DNA of 64,000 bases from Bacteroides intestinalis (GCF_003464595.1 NZ_QRZF01000002.1:500709-564708), one strand, 5' to 3'; positions 47,991 through 59,013 are shown, numbered from the stretch's first letter. The notes: generated from the letters alone by a model not told the origin. Made by a program: numbers and translations.

Positions 47991-49985
47991 ATGAAAAAGT
48001 TTTTGATTTTGTTGACTTTGTTTTTACAGTTATGCTTCGTTGGCGTTTTTGCTCAATGTAAGTTTAAAATTTATGATAAGGATATTACTCGGAAACCTGT
48101 TAGTGAATTCTTATATGGAGGAATGTGGGAAGTCAGTTGTGGCAGGAGTGAGTTATTATGGGGAGAATTATTAAATGATCGTGGATTTGAGTCATTCAAA
48201 TCATTAGATGATAACGGTTGGCTTAGGATAACTCGAGGGAAACCTCAAAATGAGGATTGGTGGCATTCCGGATATATTGAACCGCAATGGTATGTATTTG
48301 GGGAATCTCAAGGTAAACAACCTGTTAGGAAAGTTCATTCTGGTTATTGGCCGGCTAGTCATGGCAAGTATTTTGTAATGTTGGACAACCGGAAGGAAAA
48401 GGAATCAATGTATTTGATGCAGGATAGCTTTTACATTAAAAAGGATGCCTCCTATGATTTTTCAGCTTTGATGTGCGATGGTACATTTTTCAGTGCATAT
48501 AAGGAATGTGCAAAAAAAGTACATGTAAAGGTGTTGTTGACAACACTTGGAAATCCCAATGACATAATTGCTTCACAGGAGGTAACAATCAGTACCAATC
48601 ATCTGAGTTTGTATAATGCAGTAATAAAAACTTCAGGCTATGAAGGATGGGCCAGTTTTGCAATAGAAGTCCCCTCAGGTTTTCAAGTAGCATTTGATTT
48701 GCTTTCGATGAAAGATCGTAGTGATGTAAAAGGATGGAAACGTGATGCGGTAGATTTGTTACGTGATGAACTTAAGATAAAGATGATACGTTATCCGGGC
48801 GGATGTTATGCATCTTTCTATGACTGGAGGGATGGAGTTGGACCGAAAGAATACCGTCCGGTGTCTTATGATACGTTTTGGGGGTATAATATCATTAATG
48901 ATTGCGGAACTGTGGAAATAGCTGATTTGTGTCATGCAATCGGTGCCGAGCCCATGTTTTGTGTACCTGTAATGCTTTATAATGATGTGTTTAGTGCAGC
49001 TGAATGGGTTGATTTTTGCAATAATCCCAAGAATGAACGTCGAATAGCTTATGGAGTGGAAGAACCCTTGAATGTCAAATATTGGGAGCTGGACAATGAG
49101 ATGTATAGGAGATTGGATGCAATTACTTATGCTGAGCGCTGCGTGGAATTCTCAAAGGCAATGAAGGCTGTTGACCCCTCAATCAAGATCATTATGGGTA
49201 ATTATTGGATTTTCAATAGTCGTTTCGCTGAGATGCTTGAGGTGGCCGGTAAATATGTGGATGTAATAACTAACCGGGGAGGAGTAGTTGAAGAAATGAA
49301 GAATGATCTTAGGATATTAGAGGAGTATAACAAACGCAATGGTACGGACATCGTATTGTGTCATACGGAATTCCGTGCTCCGCTGACTAGAGAATCCAAA
49401 CGTGTGGATGATGGACTTAATCAGACTTCAAACGATACTCAAGAGAGCCTTTTCAACAATTCTGTGAGATGGAGCTTTGCCATGAGTGTTTTGAACCAGT
49501 TCGTAGAATATCAGAATATGGGTGGAGATTTTCTAACGGCTATTTATACACAGATGAACGATGGTTGGGGAGAATCTGTCATTAATGTTGCTCGTGAAGG
49601 AGCATTTTTGTCGGCTTCAGGAGTTGTTATCAAGCTTTTGAACCAATTGGATATTGTATATCCTCAATATATTGAGTCTGATGACCCTACCGGTAACATT
49701 GTTATTCAGGCAGCGTGGAACAAAGAACGTAACAAGTTGTCGTTGTTACTGGCCAATTATGATTCGAAGGATTTGGAATGTAAGGTGGATTTGAAAGAAT
49801 TGGGTGTGAAATTTAAGCGTACTTCAAAGACTTATGAAATAGCTCCAGGGGCGGTATCAGTATTCAATACATCAGAAAATCCAGATAGGGTGAAAATAGC
49901 ATATGGTGAGTCCAAGGTTTCAAATAATATTAAAGTGAGGCTGAAACATAATTCTGTTTTTGCTTATGAATTAGTGGTTGAGTAA
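47991..49985 (+). CDS. Divergent GH51-like arabinofuranosidase
   Basis: 664 residues with a signal peptide (LILLTLFLQLCFVGVFAQ). It shares the GH51 layout with the first enzyme but is clearly divergent: PISEFLYGG-type start (RKPVSEFLYGGMWE), RYPGGCYASFYDWRDGVGP, acid/base E370 in YWELDNEMYRR (GNE replaced by DNE) and nucleophile E460 in LCHTEFRAP. The C-terminal beta domain ends VFAYELVVE. The altered active-site surroundings suggest a different linkage or sugar (for example an internal arabinan bond or another furanoside). It is the last gene of PUL 2, convergent with a sigma gene 43 bases away. Confidence 0.87.
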   Translation: MKKFLILLTLFLQLCFVGVFAQCKFKIYDKDITRKPVSEFLYGGMWEVSCGRSELLWGELLNDRGFESFKSLDDNGWLRITRGKPQNEDWWHSGYIEPQWYVFGESQGKQPVRKVHSGYWPASHGKYFVMLDNRKEKESMYLMQDSFYIKKDASYDFSALMCDGTFFSAYKECAKKVHVKVLLTTLGNPNDIIASQEVTISTNHLSLYNAVIKTSGYEGWASFAIEVPSGFQVAFDLLSMKDRSDVKGWKRDAVDLLRDELKIKMIRYPGGCYASFYDWRDGVGPKEYRPVSYDTFWGYNIINDCGTVEIADLCHAIGAEPMFCVPVMLYNDVFSAAEWVDFCNNPKNERRIAYGVEEPLNVKYWELDNEMYRRLDAITYAERCVEFSKAMKAVDPSIKIIMGNYWIFNSRFAEMLEVAGKYVDVITNRGGVVEEMKNDLRILEEYNKRNGTDIVLCHTEFRAPLTRESKRVDDGLNQTSNDTQESLFNNSVRWSFAMSVLNQFVEYQNMGGDFLTAIYTQMNDGWGESVINVAREGAFLSASGVVIKLLNQLDIVYPQYIESDDPTGNIVIQAAWNKERNKLSLLLANYDSKDLECKVDLKELGVKFKRTSKTYEIAPGAVSVFNTSENPDRVKIAYGESKVSNNIKVRLKHNSVFAYELVVE

Positions 49986-50028
49986 ATTATTAGGCAACTT
50001 TTTTGATATAGGAGCTACCTTTGGTTTC

Positions 50029-50571
50029 TTATTCCTCCCTCAACTCCTTCTGTAATCTCCGTATCGTTTTCGATACAGAATTCATGGAAGATTGGGGGAG
50101 GATATCCAGTATCTCACCGATTTCTTTGTGCGAGAGTCCTTTTATGTAGAAGAGGTAGAGTATTTGCTTCTGCTGGGTTGGCAGAGCATTGATTGCTTTC
50201 AACAAGGACTGGCATTGGCGCATTTCTTTATCGTCTTTGGCAAAGAAGTTTCTGAATGATTCTTCGTCGTCAGTGAGTGAGAATGCTATATTATCTATGG
50301 AAAAGGTGTCGTGACGACTGGTATAATGGTCGTATACCGTGTTGCGCATAGCACGGAGAAGATAGATTCTTAAATCATCAATATTGTGTAGGTTACCTCG
50401 TCTGCAAAGTTTTACGAAGATATTTTGGATGAAGTCTTCAACTTGCTTGGAGTCGTTGATAAACTTCAGTCCATAGTTATAAAGCAGGTTGTAATGCTTT
50501 TTGTATGAAATTTCCAATACCTTCAGGAAGTCATCTTCGTTTTCAACACTATCTCTTTCCTTTAATATCAT
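50029..50571 (-). CDS. ECF sigma-70 factor at the distal end of PUL 2
   Basis: 180 residues. Region 2 is at about 12-75 (YNYGLKFINDSKQVEDFIQNIFVKL) and region 4 at about 125-175 (LPTQQKQILYLFYIKGLSHKEIGEILDI). It differs markedly from the PUL 1 sigma. No anti-sigma gene is beside it; the unpaired FecR at 37006-38088 is the nearest candidate, with the whole PUL between. A likely promoter on the minus strand includes TATCTTAG about 45 bases before the ATG. It may therefore be the sigma for PUL 2, encoded apart from its regulator. Confidence 0.92.
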   Translation of the reverse strand: MILKERDSVENEDDFLKVLEISYKKHYNLLYNYGLKFINDSKQVEDFIQNIFVKLCRRGNLHNIDDLRIYLLRAMRNTVYDHYTSRHDTFSIDNIAFSLTDDEESFRNFFAKDDKEMRQCQSLLKAINALPTQQKQILYLFYIKGLSHKEIGEILDILPQSSMNSVSKTIRRLQKELREE

Positions 50572-50807
50572 AGTCTTTCGTATCAGAGCTTTATTTTTTC
50601 ATAATTGCCTGCTAAGATAACAAAAAAGGAAGAATAAAACATAGAAAAAGTGAAAAGAGTTTGGAAGAGTGACAGGTTGAGATGATTCGTACGGAGAAAT
50701 CAATATTCTTGTTCCCTGTAATATTATATGATTATTTTGTGGCTTTTTTTATTATAAGCCATTTGTTTAATTCATTTTAATTTTATTAGAATATTCCAAA
50801 TTTTTAT

Positions 50808-50815
50808 TACATTTG
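50808..50815 (+). promoter_or_regulatory. Candidate -7 box for the 50843 gene
   Basis: TACATTTG is a perfect -7 match, 27 bases before the ATG. The upstream TTTT at 50781-50784 is 23 bases away, slightly far for a -33 box. Confidence 0.35.
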
Positions 50816-50842
50816 TACCATTATAATGCAAGCTTTTAAAAA

Positions 50843-51442
50843 ATGAAAAACTTTTTATGTATGTTGATACTTACATCTTTATGTACAGTATCTATGGTAG
50901 CACAAGACACTATTTCAGTTATTTATGAATCCCCAAAAGATGCTTTTGTACAAAAACTGATGGATTTTCAAGGCATTTTGGGTTTTGATGTTACAGTTAA
51001 GACTTCTCAAAAGGGATTGCCTTATAAATTATGTATGGTGAGATGTACTAATGGGAAAGCAGAGAGAAAAGTCTTGAATGAGGAAATACCTTGTAAGATG
51101 GATAGTGTATCTCACTTTTATTTTTTTGCACAAGCTGAATCTGCAGATAGTGTTCATATTGGTTGCCAGTATAGGGTAGGAACAAACTTGCATATTCCTA
51201 TCGTAACCAAGAATTATATTTTAATGGAAACCTTGCCGACTAAAACTTATACGGTGTCTGATCGTATTCCATTAATGGCTTATACTACAGGGCATCGGTG
51301 TGAAATGAATTTTAATGGAAAAATAGTTGAAGCTATCGATTATTGTGGGGTTCGTTATTCTAAAACTCATCCTTCAGAATGGTATGAGAAATTCAATATA
51401 CAGGATTATATCTATTTTGAACTTGAATTTCAACCAAAGTAG
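50843..51442 (+). CDS. Secreted protein of unknown function
   Basis: 199 residues with a clear signal peptide (LCMLILTSLCTVSMVAQ). The mature part is beta-rich with five cysteines and ends in a run of aromatic residues (YIYFELEFQP). I recognise no family. It stands alone, divergent from the sigma gene and 42 bases before the DJ-1/PfpI gene, with which it may or may not be co-transcribed. Its A/T-rich codon use resembles the accessory island further right more than the PfpI gene. Confidence 0.72.
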   Translation: MKNFLCMLILTSLCTVSMVAQDTISVIYESPKDAFVQKLMDFQGILGFDVTVKTSQKGLPYKLCMVRCTNGKAERKVLNEEIPCKMDSVSHFYFFAQAESADSVHIGCQYRVGTNLHIPIVTKNYILMETLPTKTYTVSDRIPLMAYTTGHRCEMNFNGKIVEAIDYCGVRYSKTHPSEWYEKFNIQDYIYFELEFQPK

Positions 51443-51484
51443 ATAGGATCTTTTTATGAGAGCTATTGTATAAAATGAAAAAAT

Positions 51485-52078
51485 ATGAAACAAGAAGTCT
51501 TATTCCTGCTTTTAAATGAATATGCCGACTGGGAAGGTGCTTTCCTTGCCATATCTCTGAATACCGGGGTAATACCGGGCAGTGAAGTGAAATATGTACC
51601 GAAGGTAGTTGCCCCTACATTGGATGTAGTGCGTTCTGTTGGCGGCTTTCGTACTTTGCCTGATTATAATTTTCAAACGATGCCTGCTGACTATGCGGCA
51701 TTGGTATTGATTGGTGGCATGCACTGGCAATCGCCTGAAGCGGAACTGGTGGTGCCAATTGTGCAGGATGCATTACAGCGTGGCAAGATAGTTGGAGCTA
51801 TTTGCAATGCTTCTGCCTTTATGGGAGCGCATGGCTTCCTGAATGATGTAAAGCATACCAGTAATACGCTTCCATATCTGAAGCAATTTGCAGGTAGTGC
51901 ATATACCAATGAAGCCGGATACCAGGAAAAGCAGGCAGTCAGCGATAAGAATATCGTAACTGCCAACGGAACCGGACATTTGGAGTTTACCCGTGAATTA
52001 TTACTTCTTTTGGATGCTGATACTCCGGAAAAGATTGATGCTGCTTATGATTATTATAAAAATGGCTTTGTGAGGTAA
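51485..52078 (+). CDS. DJ-1/PfpI-family protein (class I glutamine amidotransferase-like)
   Basis: 197 cytoplasmic residues. The nucleophile elbow Cys is in VGAICNASAFMG and the acidic residue of the family lies in the N-terminal NEYADWEGA region. LVLIGGMHW precedes it, as in PfpI/DJ-1 folds. Some members are glyoxalase III-like or protein-repair enzymes; others only bind ligands. The AICNA variant, instead of AICHG, is common in the type-1 amidotransferase-like subgroup. Function is not fixed by context. Confidence 0.88.
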   Translation: MKQEVLFLLLNEYADWEGAFLAISLNTGVIPGSEVKYVPKVVAPTLDVVRSVGGFRTLPDYNFQTMPADYAALVLIGGMHWQSPEAELVVPIVQDALQRGKIVGAICNASAFMGAHGFLNDVKHTSNTLPYLKQFAGSAYTNEAGYQEKQAVSDKNIVTANGTGHLEFTRELLLLLDADTPEKIDAAYDYYKNGFVR

Positions 52079-52092
52079 CATTTGTCCTGTAA

Positions 52093-53130
52093 TTAATCAT
52101 ATTCCTCAATCACATTACGGAATATATCTACTCCGACGATTTCTCTCGTTGAGACATCTGTGACCCATAGCCGGTTGTTATGAACCAACAACTTCTGTCC
52201 GCCTTTGAATGTATAGCCCGGCACTGATTTGAGAGTCAGGAAGAATTTCTTTTTCTCTCTGTCATAGCACCGGATACTACCGTCGGATGCTGAGATGTAC
52301 ATCAGATTTTTGTATAGGGCTATTCCTCTGGGATTAAATTCCAGAGGAAGCGTCTGACTGGTAGTCATTGTGATATTGCTTCCCTTTTGGATAAGGGTAG
52401 TATCGATCACATGTATTTTCCGGTTGCCGTATTGTCCGTAATCGGCGAGAAATACCAATCCGGTTGTATCCACTGCCATCTGGTGCGGATAAAATCCGTT
52501 GTTTACATCGAAACCATCCAGACTTCCACGTGAGTAGTAATTTATATTCTGATATTTTTCTGCACTCACATCACTTTGTAAGGTTACTTGCAGGCCATTT
52601 TTCATGCGCACTATTATGTAATCGTCCACAATAGCCATTGCATGGGTGTGAAACAACTGCGTATTTCCATGCCCCCAGTTACGGTTCCCAATTCGGGTGA
52701 TAAATTTCAGTGTATGTATATCGAATACATCGATGCACGAGCCTATATTGGCGAGATAAAGCCTCTCATTAGCTACGGAAATGGCTTCTACATAATTGTT
52801 GAATGTTTGCGTTGTACCATTGTAGGTCCATGTATTTAATGAACCTATTTTCTGATGAGCGGACAGGCTATATAATTCCACACTGAAATGTCCGTTTTGA
52901 GTATTGGCTACGAAGAGAGTGTCACCGTATATATATGTACAACCGGGCATGAATTCACCGGAAGCATATCCGAGTTTTTCTGCATTAATCACCTCTCCGG
53001 CTTTGTAAGAGTAGTAATAATGTATGGATGAAGGCTGTTCCGGTTCCACTTCCCTGATTACGTCTTCTATTTTTGTCTTTTCGCATGAGAGCAGGCATAA
53101 ACCTGCTAATAGTATATATATTATCTTCAT
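52093..53130 (-). CDS. Propeller-type lipoprotein, paralogue of the metalloprotease C-terminal domain
   Basis: 345 residues; the signal peptide ends in a lipobox (LLSCEK). The body consists of repeated beta segments with YxxN and DxxxLxF turns (TLFVANTQNGHFSVELYSL, RLYLANIGSCIDVFDIHTL), like an NHL/YncE-type beta-propeller. It aligns well with the last about 300 residues of the upstream protein (both contain IGN.xWG.G and DVFDxxTLxFIT). It lies 10 bases behind that gene, in one operon. A binding role is likely; the ligand is unknown. Confidence 0.82.
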   Translation of the reverse strand: MKIIYILLAGLCLLSCEKTKIEDVIREVEPEQPSSIHYYYSYKAGEVINAEKLGYASGEFMPGCTYIYGDTLFVANTQNGHFSVELYSLSAHQKIGSLNTWTYNGTTQTFNNYVEAISVANERLYLANIGSCIDVFDIHTLKFITRIGNRNWGHGNTQLFHTHAMAIVDDYIIVRMKNGLQVTLQSDVSAEKYQNINYYSRGSLDGFDVNNGFYPHQMAVDTTGLVFLADYGQYGNRKIHVIDTTLIQKGSNITMTTSQTLPLEFNPRGIALYKNLMYISASDGSIRCYDREKKKFFLTLKSVPGYTFKGGQKLLVHNNRLWVTDVSTREIVGVDIFRNVIEEYD

Positions 53131-53140
53131 TTCTTTCTTC

Positions 53141-55231
<2,091 letters not shown>

Positions 55232-55377
55232 TTATGAGCCGGCAAAGATAGTTATTTATTCGTTTTTTGCATTCATAATCTATGCTTGTCGTATCGTTTA
55301 TATCTCAGATTTTACCTTTTTATAGGTTTGTAAGAGATATAGCTTCTTGGGGCAGTATAGATCATAGAAGAATTTAG

Positions 55378-55385
55378 TACCTTTG
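55378..55385 (+). promoter_or_regulatory. Candidate -7 box for the HU-like gene at 55580
   Basis: TACCTTTG is a perfect -7 match. It would start transcripts about 190 bases before the ATG and place the 28-bp inverted repeat inside the leader. No TTTG box is seen at the right distance. Confidence 0.4.
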
Positions 55386-55423
55386 CCTGCGAATACTAAT
55401 GCGTTCCACCATGGAGAACATTA

Positions 55424-55487
55424 CGTCCCCTTATAAGGAACATTGCGTCCCTCCATAAGGGGACGCAATGTTCCTTATAAGGGGACG
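55424..55487. repeat. 28-bp perfect inverted repeat upstream of HU-like gene
   Basis: The arms 55424-55451 and 55460-55487 are exactly complementary over 28 bases, with an 8-base loop. Each arm contains the palindrome CCTTATAAGG. The left arm overlaps a 22-base direct repeat: ACATTACGTCCC from 55418 and ACATTGCGTCCC from 55440. As RNA it would be an extremely stable hairpin; as DNA a cruciform or multi-site operator. No T run follows. Confidence 0.85.
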
Positions 55488-55579
55488 AATAAACTTCCGT
55501 TGTCTTAGTCTTTAGTCCTTACGGAAAAGCGCCTTAGCCTTCACTGGTAACTTAATTAATCAATTAAAGAAAGAAGATT

Positions 55580-56188
55580 ATGAGCGCTTATTATGACCTT
55601 TTTGAAAGTCCCGACGTACAGAATACGGGTAAACCTCAACCTTTGTATGCCCGTTTTATCCCCAAAGGTACTATGGGGCAGGAAGAATTTATTGACCGTG
55701 TCCATCGTTTCACGGGTATTAGCCATAGTTTGCTTCAGGGAGCAATGCAAGCTTTTACGGATGAACTGCGTGATGCCCTGGCTAATGGTTGGACGGTAGA
55801 ATTTGGTGATCTCGGCTATTTCACTCCTTCGCTGAGCAGTCGTAGAGTGATGGATAAGAAAGAAATTCGTTCGGCATCCGTATCCTTGCGTGGATTGAAT
55901 TTCCGCCTTAGTAAACAGTTCTTTCGGGAATTGAATGAGAAAATTACGTTTGAACGCAGACCTGCTCAGGAAGCATCGTCCGATGTTTCCGGTACTTTAT
56001 CTAAAGAAGAATGTTTGAAGCTTTTGCAGGAATATTTGCAAAAATATCCTTGCATTAATCGTACGCAATATTCCCAACTGAGCGGACGCAGCCGCAAACG
56101 GGCGATTGTGGAATTGAATGCTTTCATACAGGAAGGTGTTTTGGCAAAGCATGGGATGGGGAAAGCTGTAGTATATATTATGGGGTGA
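55580..56188 (+). CDS. HU-like DNA-binding protein with C-terminal winged-helix-like domain
   Basis: 202 residues. The N-terminal about 120 residues resemble the HU/IHF-like family of Bacteroidota (EEFIDRVHRFTGISHSLLQGAMQAF, then WTVEFGDLGYFTPSLSSR), with the beta-arm region being SVSLRGLNFRLSKQF. The C-terminal 60 residues (INRTQYSQLSGRSRKRAIVELNAFI, then EGVLAKHGMGKAVVYI) look like a small winged helix. Such proteins are often found beside capsule or mobile loci. It is monocistronic and starts the accessory island. Confidence 0.88.
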   Translation: MSAYYDLFESPDVQNTGKPQPLYARFIPKGTMGQEEFIDRVHRFTGISHSLLQGAMQAFTDELRDALANGWTVEFGDLGYFTPSLSSRRVMDKKEIRSASVSLRGLNFRLSKQFFRELNEKITFERRPAQEASSDVSGTLSKEECLKLLQEYLQKYPCINRTQYSQLSGRSRKRAIVELNAFIQEGVLAKHGMGKAVVYIMG

Positions 56189-56396
56189 GAAAAATATTGT
56201 TTCATCCAGAGTAAATATTCTTTGTTTTTATTTTGTCTTCTTGTTTTTTATTACTACATTGCCACGACATTAATCAATTTCCTCTAAGCATCTACTTTCC
56301 CGAAGTTTATTAATGTTTGTGGCCCTACTATCAATTTACGATAGACTACTATGAGGTTCTATTACCTATGAATTTATAACACAAATCAATAATGCT

Positions 56397-56825
56397 ATGA
56401 GTAAGATAATCTATTTACTTGCTATGACTATTATAGTATCTTGTAGTAGTACGAGAATCTTAGAAGGTATAGCTATTTATGAATGTGAACGGGTTGGAGA
56501 ATCTTTTCCCTCCTATATAGTATTAAAAGGTGGTCCATTAAGGCAATGTGATTTCATTGAGTTCGGTTATGGTACTATTGCTACTTATGCAGTTGAAAAA
56601 GACACCTTATATGTTTTTCCTAAATTTAGATATTCTTCTGATTCTATCTATTATCTAGATACTTTGAATGATAAATCTCAAAAGTTTCTGATAAAACAGG
56701 ATCGATTGATACAAATAACAGATTATTCACTGGAGGAAATTAATGATAGTGCTGATTATTATGTTAATGAGTTTTTAAAGAGCCTCCCTCCAATCGAATA
56801 CATGAAACTAGAAATAAAAAAATAG
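56397..56825 (+). CDS. Small lipoprotein of unknown function
   Basis: 142 residues with a lipobox (TIIVSCSS). The mature part has short beta strands (AIYECERVGE, TYAVEKDTLYVFPKFRYSSDSIYYLD) and an acidic C-terminal helix. I recognise no family. It lies at the start of a set of AT-rich small lipoprotein genes that runs up to a Rhs fragment; an immunity or cargo role is possible but unproven. Confidence 0.68.
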   Translation: MSKIIYLLAMTIIVSCSSTRILEGIAIYECERVGESFPSYIVLKGGPLRQCDFIEFGYGTIATYAVEKDTLYVFPKFRYSSDSIYYLDTLNDKSQKFLIKQDRLIQITDYSLEEINDSADYYVNEFLKSLPPIEYMKLEIKK

Positions 56826-56895
56826 ATGATAACATAATATGTAAACACTTTGCATAATGAATTATTGATAATATTACATTGTATAGAGTAATATA

Positions 56896-57622
56896 CTAGA
56901 ATGGTTCATGTATTATTCTAATTTGTAGAAGCATATGAGAAATATTTTTTTGATTATTATTATCAGCTGTTTACTTAGTGGTTGTAAATCTTCGATTGTG
57001 ATACCTCAAAAGGAAACTTATCAAACCGAAGATTTTATAAATGTGGCCATATCTGATTTTGTATCCAAGTGTTCTTTGTTTAAAAAGGACTCAGTATTTA
57101 AGGTTTCAGTTGAAGATACGTTAGTAGAACTATCTTTCCAATCAGAACAATCGAGATGGGTTTTGGATACTGTGTATCAAAATGTTTTGGTTGTAAATGT
57201 TTTTGGTTTAATCAATAAAGAATGGTATTTTTCAGATGCTGTAATAGGAAGTAAGGGTAAACTTCCATCGAGGTATGCTATAGTAAAGGGTAAACTTTTC
57301 TTTTGGGAAGATGACAATTATCCACTTACAGAAGAGACACTTTCTGTTTTTAAGAAATATAATATACTGACTGAGATGATGGAAAGAGGAGCACTTCCTG
57401 ATAACCCAATTAATGATGCAGCAAAAGCTGCAGATTATTATTTTTGTAGGAATGATGTCTCCAATTATAAAAGGGTAGTAACGCATGTGGCTACAGGATA
57501 TTATGAACCTCCTAAATTGAAATGTAAATGATATTGGCCCTAGTATAAATAAATTATGCAATAATTATCTAAAATATACCTGTAAACTTGATTAATATAA
57601 TAAGAAATTTAATAGTTCTATT
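56896..57622 (+). repeat. Tandem duplication, copy 1
   Basis: About 727 bases covering a lipoprotein gene with about 40 bases of its upstream region and about 90 bases downstream. The second copy is at 57735-58463, with the ATGs 839 bases apart. The flanks are nearly identical between copies, so the duplication is recent. Confidence 0.8.
56935..57531 (+). CDS. Lipoprotein of unknown function, tandem copy 1
   Basis: 198 residues with a lipobox (LLSGCKSS). The mature part is a mixed alpha/beta domain (VSVEDTLVELSFQSEQSRWVLDTVYQ) with an insert-like acidic loop (FFWEDDNYPLTEE). It is very similar to the next gene. The last codons differ: one extra A after AAATGTAAATG (near 57531) makes it stop at KCK, whereas copy 2 reads on for 21 residues. 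No family recognised. Its position next to a Rhs remnant allows an immunity-type role as a guess only. Confidence 0.72.
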   Translation: MRNIFLIIIISCLLSGCKSSIVIPQKETYQTEDFINVAISDFVSKCSLFKKDSVFKVSVEDTLVELSFQSEQSRWVLDTVYQNVLVVNVFGLINKEWYFSDAVIGSKGKLPSRYAIVKGKLFFWEDDNYPLTEETLSVFKKYNILTEMMERGALPDNPINDAAKAADYYFCRNDVSNYKRVVTHVATGYYEPPKLKCK

Positions 57623-57734
57623 GTATTCTATTTTGAAAAGTCTATTGCTCCCAATCTGGGAATAATAGAATTTGAATCTGGAAGAATTGTTAGAATTAAC
57701 AAAATCCTCATTATATGATTTACAAGGTAACAAA

Positions 57735-58463
57735 TCTAAATGGTTTATGTATTATTCTAATTTTTAGAAGCATATGAGAAATATTTTTTTGATTATTATT
57801 ATCAGCTGTTTACTTAGTGGTTGTAAATCTTTGATTGTGATACCTCAAAAGGAAGCTTATCAAACCGAGGATTTTATAAATGTGGTCATATCCGATTTTG
57901 TGGCTAAATGTTCTTTATTTAAAAAGGATTCAGTATTTGAGGTCTCGGTCGAAGATACGTTGGTGAAATTATCTTTCCAATCAGAACAATCGAGATGGGT
58001 TTTGGATACTGTGTATCAAAATATTTTAGTTGTGGATATATGTGGAATGGAAGATGATAAAGAGTGGTACTATCCGGATGCTGTCATAGGAAGTAAGGGT
58101 AAACTTCCATCGCGGTATGTTATAATAGAGGGTAAACTTTTCTTTTGGGATGATGATAATTATCCGCTTACAGAGGAGGCACTTTCTGTTTTTAAAAGAT
58201 ATAATATACTGACTGAGATGCTGGAAGAGGGAATGATTCCTGAATTTACAATTAATGATGCTGCAAAGGCTGCGCACTATTATTTTTGCAGAGGTGATGC
58301 TTCTAATTATAAAAGGGTGGTAACTAATATTGCTACAGGCTATTATGATCCTCCTAAATTGAAATGTAAATGTATTGGGTCTAGTATAAATAAATTATGC
58401 AATAATTATCCAAAATATACCCGTAAACTTGATTAATATAATAAGAAATTTAATAGTTCTATT
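57735..58463 (+). repeat. Tandem duplication, copy 2
   Basis: The second copy of the unit at 56896-57622. It begins at CTAAATGGTT and ends after AATTTAATAGTTCTATTT. The spacer between copies (57623-57734) is AT-rich, with no gene seen. Confidence 0.8.
57774..58436 (+). CDS. Lipoprotein of unknown function, tandem copy 2
   Basis: 220 residues; the first 22 are identical to copy 1 apart from one residue near the lipobox (GCKSL instead of GCKSS). Substitutions are spread through the middle (for example DICGMEDDKEWYYPDA against NVFGLINKEWYFSDA), so the copies are diverging in that part. The C-terminus is 21 residues longer (CIGSSINKLCNNYPKYTRKLD), read from sequence that is untranslated in copy 1. 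Either tail could be ancestral. No family recognised. Confidence 0.72.
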   Translation: MRNIFLIIIISCLLSGCKSLIVIPQKEAYQTEDFINVVISDFVAKCSLFKKDSVFEVSVEDTLVKLSFQSEQSRWVLDTVYQNILVVDICGMEDDKEWYYPDAVIGSKGKLPSRYVIIEGKLFFWDDDNYPLTEEALSVFKRYNILTEMLEEGMIPEFTINDAAKAAHYYFCRGDASNYKRVVTNIATGYYDPPKLKCKCIGSSINKLCNNYPKYTRKLD

Positions 58464-58478
58464 TGTAATATTTAATTA

Positions 58479-59013
58479 ATGCTGCTAATGTTGTTTTATA
58501 GAAAGATAATCAATATAAAGTCATATTATGTAATCTATTCACAAAGAAGTAAATTTACATTTAAGGTTATAAGTGAAATTGATAATAACATTTATTGCAA
58601 TGTCGTAGTTGCTATGGGTAATTTAAAAGATTTGGCAACAAATGAAGTTTCACGAACTGATAAGACTGATTATTGTGGTAATATGGTTTATGAGAATGAA
58701 ATTTTAAGCAAGATACTTACTGATGATGGTTATATCACTCTTAATGGTACGGCACCTACTTACCATTATTATCTGAAAGATCATCAGGGTAATAATCGTG
58801 TAGTGACTTACTGGAATAGGAGTCAATGGATTGCGGAACAAGTTAATCATTACTATCCTTTTGGTGGATTGTTTGCTGAGGGTACAACTACGAGTAGCAA
58901 ATGAAAAAGCAATGAAGTATGGAGATAAAACAGCAAATTCAGTTAGTATTGCTATCAGTAATATTAGTAGTAGAACAGTTAATGGGATAATCGATTATGA
59001 TGAAAATAAGTAA
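58479..59013 (+). pseudogene. Rhs/YD-repeat core fragment with out-of-frame C-terminal tail
   Basis: From about 58590, frame 0 reads the Bacteroides Rhs core: TDYCGNMVYENEILSKIL, YHYYLKDHQGNNRVV and VNHYYPFGGLFAEGTT, then stops at 58904. The next 110 bases are open in the +1 frame (EKAMKYGDKTANSVS, VNGIIDYDENK) and end at 59013, where a membrane protein gene already overlaps. A full Rhs protein is many times longer, with a KYNGKELD motif after the core; that motif is missing. This is a truncated, frame-broken end of a Rhs toxin gene, probably a displaced tip left by recombination. The N-terminal 35 residues are not Rhs-like. Confidence 0.75.

Noticed and set aside
58831..59013. 60-codon ORF as an independent gene
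   Set aside because: Its first half overlaps the Rhs core in another frame; only its second half looks like a protein remnant, so it is described within the pseudogene.
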